From Irineochytrium annulatum (taxonomy: Eukaryota > Chytridiomycota > Chytridiomycetes > Chytridiales > Chytridiaceae), in NCBI GenBank assembly GCA_027600665.1, contig JADGJL010000806.1:1-13573 (forward strand): 13,573 bases of DNA. The letters are read 5' to 3'. A program made the position numbers and the translations under genes. Position 1 is the first letter of the stretch, and each line of letters opens with the position of its first letter. Shown piece by piece: positions 1-9,300 of this stretch. Under the pieces are notes generated by a model that saw only the letters and a program-made list of their open reading frames with translations, had not been told where the DNA came from and did not search any database.

Positions 1-418
1 GGGATATCGGATATGGGGGACATGGGCATCCGTCCGGTGGACCCGACGCCGTCCAACAGCATCCCAGCCGACGCCACGGGCGCCACAGGCGTGTTCGCGT
101 TCATTTCACCGCTGTCTCCCGAACTCCCGACATCCCCGCCGTTGACGCCTTTCATCCGATCACGCTTTAGGGAGAAACGGCGCAGTTGATCCTCGAGAAA
201 CTCGAGCCGCTTCTGCGACTCGAGGATAGTCATCTCGCATTGCTGGATGGCGTTCCTCTCCGTCAGCTTCGGCAGCAGGTTCTCGGCACCTTCCCGGCAC
301 TTGCGCTCGATCTGGATCTTCCCATGGATGTCCCGGATGCGATCCTCGACCACATCCTGCGGATCGTAACGTGTCAGTTAGTTAAAGGCCAGGACGCCAT
401 GCCGATCGCCCTCACCAT
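1..418 (-). CDS. Protein kinase C-like (Pkc1-type), N-terminal part with HR1 domain, runs off the window
   Basis: The model is ATG at 418-416, an intron at 415-357 (GTGAGG...GCAG, with a CTAACTGAC branch region) and a second exon from 356 to the window edge, giving about 119 residues. Residues 1-70 read as a charged antiparallel helical pair, including DRIRDIHGKIQIERKCREGA and, after a turn, CEMTILESQKRLEFLEDQL. This resembles the first HR1 (Rho-binding) repeat at the extreme N-terminus of fungal Pkc1/Pck proteins. It is followed by a Gly/Ser/Pro/Met-rich linker. In that family HR1 binds Rho1-GTP, and the kinase acts in the cell-wall integrity pathway. C1, C2 and kinase domains would lie beyond position 1 and cannot be checked. 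The start is favoured because the reading frame is closed just upstream of the acceptor and the intron joins the ATG in frame. It lies 142 bp downstream of the NPP stop on the same strand. Other HR1 proteins (PRK/PKN, rhophilin) remain possible. Confidence 0.72.
357..415 (-). other. Intron directly after the PKC-like start codon
   Basis: This 59-bp phase-0 intron has donor GTGAGG immediately after the ATG (418-416), a CTAACTGAC branch-site region at about 375-383 and acceptor GCAG ending at 357. Without it the frame has a TAA just upstream of the HR1 coding sequence and no ATG. With it the protein begins Met-Asp-Val-Val-Glu-Asp-Arg and runs straight into the HR1 helix. Confidence 0.7.
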
Positions 419-560
419 GTCTCCGCGATATAGGTGGACGTCTTTATTCTATAGGTCTTCAACCAACCACGAAACCGGGGTGTTATGCTGTATGTTCTCT
501 GTAGATGTGATATATATTAAACGACACTGTGCTATGTGCTAATGATTTTAATCACGGTTG
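419..560 (-). promoter_or_regulatory. Intergenic 142 bp: NPP 3' end and PKC-like promoter
   Basis: This short spacer lies between the NPP stop codon and the PKC-like ATG, both on the minus strand. It is AT-richer than the flanking coding DNA. It holds a TTTAATATATATC stretch (minus strand, about 505-520), roughly 90 bp before the PKC-like ATG, that could act as a TATA-like element. An ATTAAA on the minus strand (547-552) lies 9 nt after the NPP stop and could serve as a weak poly(A) signal. Both assignments are inference from sequence words only. Confidence 0.3.
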
Positions 561-2866
561 CTAAACAAGGAAGGGCTTGAAAATATCCAAGTTCGTGCCG
601 TTGTTCGCAGCCGGCGTCAGACCAAGCACGTGGCACAGCAGACCGTAGAGTTCTACGTTGTTAAAGTGAGGTATGAACTCTCCCTTCACATCCTCCAGCA
701 GCACGCTTCGCCTAACCTCGCTGGCGCCACCCGCAGCCGTGCCACCAGATGCCTTCTCCGACGTGCTGCCCGCGAGCACGGACTCGTTCTTGGTAGGCGT
801 CCACGATATGTTCTGATGTCCCGGATGCCCTAACGACCCTCCCAGCGCCTCCCCAGACCCTATCGGAGCCTCAGTGATGTTGTGGTTAACGAGATGGTTG
901 CCATCCGGCACAACCCAATCCGCCGACAGCTCCCCAAGCGAAACTTCGGTCTGTCGGAACGCGGGACCGGAGGCGACGAAGATAGCCCGCATGTCCTCGA
1001 GTGTGTTGTTGTACCCGTGCATGCCTCCTCTCCGCTCCTTCGCCGTGTGGGTCTTGCGGAGAGAAAAACTCCAGCCCTTCTCGGGCACGGCGACAATCGG
1101 GCCTATCCGAATGTTGTGCCTGAAATGGTACTCTGCCGGCACGTCCTCCTTCATCCACACGTTCCATTTGCCCGACTCCTGGCTCGCGGCTTTCCACGCT
1201 TCGAACACCGTTTGCGTTTCTACAACACCTCGTCAGACGCATTCTTTACAGGTGAATCTGAATGGCAACTCACCAGAGGGCTTTTTTGGGTAGAGGAAAG
1301 CAACAAGATTGTTAACGACATCGAACTTATCGTAGTCGACGTAATCGTCCAAGTAAATCCAATTGTCGGCGGTCTCCGTCATACCGTGGTCGCTAACAAC
1401 GACCAGATTTACGTGATCGGTAAGATTCCTCGCTGCGACGCCATCTAAGAGGCGACCGATCATGTGATCCACGGCAATGAGGGAATCATTCACCGCCTTC
1501 GAGTTTGGGCCGTAAGAATGGCCCGCCGAGTCAACGTCCGAAGCGTAGAGCGTCAGGAACGACGGCCTCTCGCCTAGCGGTAAATCAAGCCATGCCAGAA
1601 TTTGATCGGCGCGGTTTGACAGCGACATCTTCCCGTCATACTTCAGCCAATAGTTTGGCCTGATATTTTGAATTGGAGCCTCGCTCCCAGGCCACATGCA
1701 GGTAGCCGAGCGCTTCCCTTGCTTAATTGACGTCACCCATAGAGGTTCACCTGCATGCCCGTCAGCGATGAAAGGCCATTGAGAGCAGCTCACCTCCCCA
1801 CCACTTCGACTGGCTGTTCTTCGAGGAGTCTACGTATACGAACGTGTCGTTCATGTCCGGATCATAAAAGACGTTTCCAACAATCCCATGGCTCTCCGGA
1901 TATAGGCCTATACCACGGATTAAGAAAATGCCTACGCGAGTAATCCATACCAGTGACAAGCGTGTAATGATTGGGGAACGTGATGCTCGGAAACGCTGGA
2001 GTCATCCATTCTGCAATCGCGCCGGAATACGCTTTACGTGGATTAGCTTTGCAAGTTAGAACGATCGGCGAACTCACCCATCTTTGCAAGCTGAGGAGTC
2101 AACCCGCGGGTAAGGTATTCGGCCCTGAACCCATCTAACGAAACTAACACGACGGTCGGCCCAAACGCAACGAGGTCCGCCTCGGCAAGCCCCGTCGATG
2201 GCGAGGCTGGGGCCGGTGCCGGCGCAACCACCATCATCACCACCACGGCCGTCACAGCTCCCAGTAATAGCACAACGAAGAAGGCCGTAAGTATAATAAT
2301 CTGCCGTCGCTGCCTCTTTAATCCCTGACAACAAAGCGAGCGTCAGCGACACCTTCCAAAGCCAACAAAAATCGCGTCCAATCTACCGTCTCTTGCCTGT
2401 CCCTCCTGTCCATCTCATCGAAATCGTCGTCCTCGTCCCCGTCCTCCACGTCATCGTCCCTCAACTGCGTCCTCACATATCCGTCCCCCTTCACCCTCGA
2501 CGCCCCCGACGGCCCCAGCAGCCCGCTCCCTTCCTCCCCGTAAAACCTCCCGGCCTTCGCGGCCTCGTCGCTCCAGATCTCCTCGCCGCTACTGTTCTCG
2601 CTCCGGTCAAACTGGGGCTGGAAGTGGTCCGACCGGCCGAACCCGACGCCGCCGTGGTGGTGGTTTTGGCCGTCCACCTGGAGCGTGGCGACGGTGCTGG
2701 GCGAGGTGGAGGTGGTAGGGTTCGGAGAGAGGGCCATCCGCATGCCGTCAGAGTAGATGCTTCCGACGAACGGTCGAGCACCGTCCTTCTGCTGTTGCTG
2801 CCGTGGACCTCGATCCTTCCTGGGCCGATTCTCGCGCTCCCGATCGTTGCTGAGCCTGGCATACAT
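561..2866 (-). CDS. Ectonucleotide pyrophosphatase/phosphodiesterase (NPP family), type II membrane protein
   Basis: Six exons (2866-2387, 2324-2078, 2031-1951, 1907-1794, 1750-1274, 1219-561) join in frame to 685 aa. Introns are 62, 46, 43, 43 and 54 bp. Residues 1-168 are a polar, acidic cytosolic tail ending in a KRQRRQ stop. Residues 169-192 form one hydrophobic segment (IIILTAFFVVLLLGAVTAVV), so the catalytic domain should face the lumen or outside. Zn-site and catalytic motifs are complete: VSLDGF (D224), TFPNHY (nucleophile T260), LYPESHGIVGN, WWGGEPLWVT, DVDSAGHSYGP (D381, H385), SDHGM (D428, H429), MHGYNN (H534), and a C-terminal FNNVELYGLLCHVLGLTPAANNGT-like end. The family hydrolyses nucleotide phosphodiester and pyrophosphate bonds; yeast Npp1/Npp2 are the nearest known type. 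The ATG at 2866 is the first after an in-frame TGA. The first donor (GTAGAT, 2386) is non-consensus and the least certain junction. An extra segment of about 90 residues sits near residues 557-645. Confidence 0.9.
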
Positions 2867-3384
2867 CCCTGCTGTCGATTGTGAAGGCGATTTGACAACA
2901 GGGCTTGATCAATCGTGGACTCCTTAATCTGAAAGAGAATGGATCCAACATCACATGTATACACCGCTCGTTTTAAGGGAAAATCTTTTTCATTATGCCT
3001 ATTCCTTGCCGACGGCAAGCATTCAGCACACCCTTTTGCATCATCATACACGCGACTTGTTCTCCATGGCCGCATATAAGCGCGTCCGGCTTTACAGCCG
3101 CGAATTTTCAGCATACCAAAAAAAAAAAAAAAAAACTACTACTATTCGTCCTCTGTCCTGAATACGCTCATGCTCAGATTGCTGGACTCCCGCTGAGCCA
3201 TCTAGTAGTAATTCCGTAAGATTCTCTATCCCGATCTTGAATTCAATGTATGCAGATCCCTCTGAATATCAACAGCCTCGCACTTTCAGCGCCGATCACC
3301 CTTAATCTGAGAAGTGACAGCTGAGAGAGTTTCGCCAGACCGAGAGTCTTGCAACCCGATTACCCACCAGCCTGCGCTTCCGTG
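2867..3384. promoter_or_regulatory. Divergent intergenic region between NPP and the repeat-protein gene
   Basis: This 518-bp region separates the minus-strand NPP start (2866) from the plus-strand start at 3385, so it must hold two promoters back to back. It contains an A19 tract (3118-3136) and a CATATAAG word (3073-3080) that is TATA-like on the plus strand about 310 bp before the 3385 ATG. Short open frames on both strands have no ATG context, composition or motif support. No RNA gene or repeat element was recognised. Confidence 0.5.
3118..3136 (+). repeat. Poly(dA) tract, A19
   Basis: An uninterrupted run of 19 A lies near the middle of the divergent intergenic region. In fungi, long dA:dT tracts in promoters are known to disfavour nucleosomes and help open shared promoters. 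Here that role is inferred from position alone. Its length may be imprecise because homopolymers are prone to sequencing error. Confidence 0.85.
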
Positions 3385-6300
3385 ATGGAAGGGCTGCGGC
3401 GCTTGAAGGTATGTATCCCTGCATTCTGGATATTAGGAGGAGAGGGGATCTCAGTACCATCTCCACATCAAGGCGACTTTGACGACCATCGTGTTGGGCA
3501 ACATCATGGACTCGCCGTCCGGCTCCAGCGACCACAGCTGGAGCACGGCGAGCCACTCGAGGACCTCTGAGGAGGAGAAGGGGCGTGAATCCGGGAGCGC
3601 ATCCTCGAGGTCGCGGACCGAGTCGCTGGGTGCGGATTCCGAGTCAAGCGAGACAAGCGGTTTGCGTGTGCAGGACGTCGTGTGCCAGGCGCTTGAAGTG
3701 GAGGTGATTGGACTCTGTGAGATTCTTGGGAGATGCTGACGTTGGTCATCTTCAAGCTAATGAAAATGGAGGGGACCATGGTGGAGCTGCTCGATGGCGT
3801 GAATGACGACGCCTCGTCGGTCGCCGACGCCAGCTCGGACGAAGGATTCAGCATAATGTCGCAGATTAGTGCGGAAGCCGGGTCGCTCGAAAGTTTGGTG
3901 CTCGGCGAGGGCAATGTGGAATACCACGTAACCAGTAGACTTGTTTTAAGGAAAACTGACACTGTTTTCCTCAAGCTGACCACAATGGACAAGACAATGG
4001 AGGAAGCGCTCGAGAGGGCCGATGCCGTATCCTTGGTCAGCTCAGACGCAGACTCGGAAGCCCTCTCTCAGGTCAGTCAAGATGCAGACGTCGTCAACGA
4101 GGAGAATATTGTCGTCGACAACATGGATTGCCAGGTGGGTGTACTTATGCTGCCAGAAAATCAGCTCACGTTATTCTTCCCAAGCCAACTGAAATAGATG
4201 GCGCGATGGCCATACTAATCGCCGTCAAAAACCAACCCTTCTCAAGCGGCGACTCGGATGTGGAGTCAAGCCCCCTCTTGCACGACCAAGAGTCCGTGGC
4301 GGTCACCCGGGACAGTGTACTCATCGATGACCTGAGTCGCGAGAGCGTGCTTACGGCTTGTCAGGAGACGCATTCTCACTCGTCCAACTCAAAGATGGGA
4401 ACGGTTGAGGTTGAAACGACCACGGGCGACGATGACATTATGGAACTGTCCAAAGAGGCATTGGCTACTGATGGTAGGGCCTATCCTTATTCCATACAGG
4501 CAAATATGAATATTTTTCCGCCAGAGCGTGATATAGGCGACGAAAATCGCTCGCTAGACAGCCAGAATGACGCAGTATCGGAGGGCGAGTCTGATCAGGA
4601 GGACGCACCCCTCAGCCGTGCAGAAAGCGAGGCGTTTGGTCCTCAGGAATGCGAATTCATGCATAGGATTGATCTTCTGGAAGCGATTTCAGCGACCATT
4701 TGCGAAGCCGTTCCATCGGCGGAGTCAAATGAGCAGATTGTTGCTGATGGTATGGCCTGTTTGTTTTTCTAGCGAAGCAGTTTTATAACGTTTTGGTCCA
4801 GACGGTCATTTGACTGATGAAAACCGCTCGATTGCTAGCCAGGACACAACAGACACAACATCCGACGGTGTATCTGACCAGGAAGATGTTGCTTATAGTC
4901 GTACAGAAAGCGAGGCGTCTGACCTCGAGGAGTCGGTGTCAGCTTCAGAGGTGGACCTTCCGATGACCGTTGAGTCAACCGCAGGCGACGTCCTTTCCGC
5001 GGACGAGTCAAGGGCGACGGTCCTCAGTCATGGTAGGGGCTACACTTTGTGCCGCCAGGCAGCACGATAACATTCTCGTCCTAGATTCTAACCTGTGCGA
5101 TGAAGACCGCTCGATTGCAAGCCAAGACGGTAGCTCCGACGGCGGATTGGCTTCGGAAGGGCAGCCCCTTAGCCGTGCGGAAAGCGAGGCGGTAGAACTT
5201 GAGGAGGAGCGGATGGCCGCCTCGACGTCCGCGTTGTTGTCTAAGACGATTACAGCGGCTTTACGCGACGGCGCTCCCACGAAGACGGTGACCTTGGCTC
5301 CTGATGGTAAGGCCGTTGTGGTGTATCGTTAAGCAGATAATGATTTTCGCCGAAGATGCAAGCGATAATGGCCGCTTGGCCGAAAACGAGGATGCGTTCT
5401 TCGAAGGCGAGGGTGACCAGGACATACTTGCGGTTAGCCGTTTTGAGAGCGAGGCGTCTGGCTTTGAGGAGTCCGCGTCAACTTCTGAGGTTGGCTCTTT
5501 GGGAGATGGTGTTTTGACGGAGGGGACTTTTCCTGGTAAGGATTATCGTTCTTTTGTGAGAAGTATCTAATAATATTTGCTTTTTAGATGCCAGCAATGA
5601 AGGTTGTTTGACTATTAATGAAAGTGCGTTCTTTGATGGCGAATCTGGTCAAATGATGGTCCCGCTTAGCTGTGCCGACAGCGACGTGTCTGAGCTTGAG
5701 GAGGAGCCGGAGGCAACTTCGACGTTCGCCTTGCCAGAGGATTTTGGCGCCACTAAACGCGGTCTTCCGACACAGACAATACATTTGATGGCTGACGGTA
5801 AGACCTATCAGTTACTAAATCAAATGACTTTTTTTTTTCAAGATGTTAGCGACGGAGATTGCTTGATTGAAAGCGAGGACGCGATCTCCGATGGCGAATC
5901 TGATCAGGAGGGACTTCCATTGAGCCGTGCGGAAAGCATGGCGTTTGAGCTTGAGGAACACCCCGAAGCCACCTCCGAGGGAACCATGTCAGAGGCAGGC
6001 GCGACAATGAGCGATGGCGCTGACCTCAGCGACGAAGGCTGCTTGATTGAAAGCCAGGACGGGATTTCTACAGACGAATCAGATTTGGCGGAGCTCTCCC
6101 TGCCTGCGGAAAGTGATGTAGCTGTGCTCAATGAGGTTGCCCCGTCGGAAGAGGTAATGGAGGGTGTAAACGAGGATGCGACCACAGGGGCAAGTATCAG
6201 TGATGGTAGGGCCGTCGCTCTTCTATGAGCAAATTATTAATTTCTGCTTTTAAGATACCGAATCTAGCGACGAGTACTGTTCAATCGAAAGTCATAACGA

Positions 6301-9300
6301 GATTTCCGCATTTGAAGTGGAAGATGCCTTGGACAGTGGTGCGGAATGCGAGATATGTGAGTCCGAGGAGGAGCGTGTCAGCGTCATCGGCGACCTCTCC
6401 GAGCGAGAGCATCACACGGCGTTGGTGGAGAACAATAACTCGCTGATGGTTCACGGGAGGTTCGGAGTGCTCTTGAGCCGGAGCGAGACGCTGCTGCAGT
6501 CAAGCATCGCAAGCTTTCACGAACTTGAGGACGTCATTTTTGACCATGCCGCCGCGACCGCTGACCGTGAGTCCGATGCGACCGGCGCGATCGTTAAGCT
6601 ATACTCGGAGGTTCGTCATTTATGCTCTAGGCCTCTCCCACTACTCGTTATTTCTAACTTACCGATTTTAGCTTCACCAGGCGGAAGGGGAGAATGATGA
6701 GACCGCGGAGGAGCTGTTGAGGCTTCAATCGGAGAATGACGCTTTGGTTTGCTCCATCGTCAGCTACGACGCCATTCTATCCTCGGTATCGTCGCACGCC
6801 GGTGAGTCAAAGAGGGAGATCGAGGATTCCCACTCGGTCGAGATCAGCAGGCTAAAATCCGCGATCGCGAACATGATGGAGGAGAAGATGCAGCTCGAAC
6901 GCGAGCATAAGGAAGCCATGTCGGAGATTCTCACCCTGAAGTTTTCGTGCGCGGCTGCGGATGAGGAGGTCGTCAAATCAAAGATTGAGACCGAACGACT
7001 CGCGAGCGTGGAGGCCGAGAAGGGGATGCTGGAGCGCACGCATGAGCAGGCTTTGTCGGAGATCCTTACCTTGAAGTTGTCGTGGGAGGCCGCGGTTGAG
7101 GAGCTTGTTCAATACAAGACGGAAAAGGAACACCTCGCGACCGTCAGGCTCGAGGAGGAGAGTATGGCCTTGTCGGAAATTCAGGCACTGAAGCTGTTAT
7201 GCGCGAGCACGGCCGAGGAGCTTGCCCGAGCAAATGCCGAGAAGGATCAATTCGAAACTATGAGGGAAGCGGCGGAGGTGCTGAAACGCGCGCACGAGGA
7301 GGCGTTGTCGGAAGTTCAGGCATTAAAGCTGGCGTGCGCGAGCGCGGCTGAACAGCTTGTGAAAGCAGAAGCCGAGAAAGAGCAGCTTGCAAGCATAAAG
7401 GGCGATAACGAGGCCCTCGAACGCGCGTATGAGGAGGCCCTGTCGAAGATTTACGCGGTAGAGTTGTCATGCGCGAGCACGACCGAGGAGCTTCTCCGAG
7501 CGAACGCCGAAAAGGAGCAACTCGCAAAAATTAGGGACGAGAATGAGACGCTAGAACGCGCGCATGAGGAGGTTTTATCCGAACTCCAGGCGCTGAAATT
7601 ATTGTATGCGAGCGCGGCCGATGAGGTCGCCCAGTCGAAGGCGGAGAAGGAGCTACTTGCGAGCACAAGGGACGAGAAGGAGATGCTCGAACGTTCGTAT
7701 GAGCAGATTTTATCGGAAGTTCAGTCGCTGAAACTATCGGGCGCGGCCATGGCTAAGGAGCTCGTTGAAGCGAGGACGGAGAAGGAACAACTCGCGAACA
7801 CGACGCAAGTTGAAATGGAGAAGCTGCAACGCGCTTATGAGGAAGCGCTGTCGTCGATTGAAGAATCCAAGTTGTCGCACGCGAGTGCGGCCGAGGATGT
7901 TATTCAGAAGGAAAGACTTCTAAACGAGACGCAGAAGGTGGAGTTAGAACGCGCGCACGTTAAGGCCTTGTCGGCGATTCAAGCATTGGAGATATCATGC
8001 GCGAACGCGGACAAGGTGGTGGCTGAAGCGAAGGCCGAAAAGGAACGACTCGAGAGTGCGCACGAAGCGGCGCTGGTTGACCTTCGGATCAGCGCGGCTT
8101 TGCGGGACGAGACCGCGCAGGCTGTCGTGGTCCACCTAGAGTCGTCGCTTGCTGAACTAAAGGCTGAGAAAGAACGCCTTTCAACTGCTCACGAGGAGGC
8201 AGTAATGGCCCTCCGCTTCAGCTTGCATCATCACGAAACTTCTCTTGATGACCTTAAGGCCGAAAAAGTGCGGCTCGAGAGCGCGCATGAGGAGGTGCTG
8301 ATAGACCTTCGGATCAACTCGGATCAGCTCCAGACGTCGCTAGCTGACCTCATGGCCGAGAAAGAGCGGCTGGAGAGCCTGCACGAGGAGGCGATGATAG
8401 CCCTCCGGATAAGCCTGGCGCGCCGCGAAGAGGAGGCGGAGGCTGCGACCGCCAAGCTAGCCGCGAGGTTGGAAGAGTTTGAGGCCCAGAAGCGAGACTT
8501 GGAAGGGACCATTGAGTACCTTCAGTCAGACAACCGCGACTTGGCCCAAGAGAATGCCCGGCAGAAGACCAGCCTCGAAGATCTTGAGATACTACACGAG
8601 CAGATGCGCGACGAATTCAACCAGAAAGTCATGCAGACCGAGCAGCTGCAAACGACGGTTGCGACGCTTGAGGCCCAAGTTGCGACGCTGTCTTCCTCGG
8701 CGCGCGCCAACGAGGCTAAAAAGGAGCTTCAAGAATCTCTAAGTACTGAGATTGCCACACTGCGTGCCGAAAATGTGGCGCTTGGGGTCGAGGTGAAGAA
8801 GCTTAGATCCACTAACTCTGAAATTGAGAGTTCGATCGCTCTTTCGCAGTCCGAGATGGAGCAGCAGAAGACCGCGCTTGAGACGGTGCTGGCCGATCTC
8901 CAGATTAGTAAGGCGCTCCGCGAGGAAGCGGCGCAGGCCGCGGCGGCCCAACAAGCAACGGCGCTCGCTCAATTGCACGCTCAACAAGAAGAGGCGGCGC
9001 AAGCCGCGGAAGCTCAGATGACGGCGAGTTCGGCTAAGCTTGAGGCTATGAAGGGAGAGTACGAATCCATCATCGACAAACTTCGGTCCTCCATTCGTGA
9101 AAAGGAGCAAGAAAATGCCGCGATAGAATGCAACCTTGGGGAACTCGAGCAGACGATCGAGCAACTGCGCAACGAAGTTCTCGAGCTCGATGAGAAAGCG
9201 AAGTTGGTTGACGAGGTCGAGAGATATAACGAGGAGCTGCAGGACTCGGTCTCCGTTTTAGAGGACCAAGTGGCCTCACTGACCTTGTCCTTGCATGACA

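Noticed and set aside
186..542. Plus-strand open frame of 118 codons
   Set aside because: It begins at a non-ATG codon, lies antisense to the HR1-encoding exon and the PKC intron, and shows no motif. It is a shadow of the minus-strand gene.
2011..2020. Alternative NPP acceptor (GCAG) that would join at EWMTPAFP
   Set aside because: It is in frame, but it would delete about seven residues (YSGAIAE-like) that match the usual spacing between the first metal motif and the TFPNHY block. The acceptor ending at 2032 is preferred.
2393..2884. Plus-strand Pro/Val-rich open frame
   Set aside because: It is antisense to the acidic N-terminal exon of the NPP gene. The Pro/Val-rich composition is the reverse reading of Asp/Glu/Gly codons.
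3506..3508. ATG 3506 as the start of the large repeat gene
   Set aside because: It is possible, but the upstream mini-exon at 3385-3408 has a consensus GTATGT donor, joins in frame, and restores the opening segment of the first family A module, so 3385 is preferred.
4750..4772. Early acceptor TTTTTCTAG for the exon 6/7 intron
   Set aside because: It gives a 23-bp intron, too short for spliceosomal splicing, and leads to a stop. The acceptor at 4801 restores module alignment.
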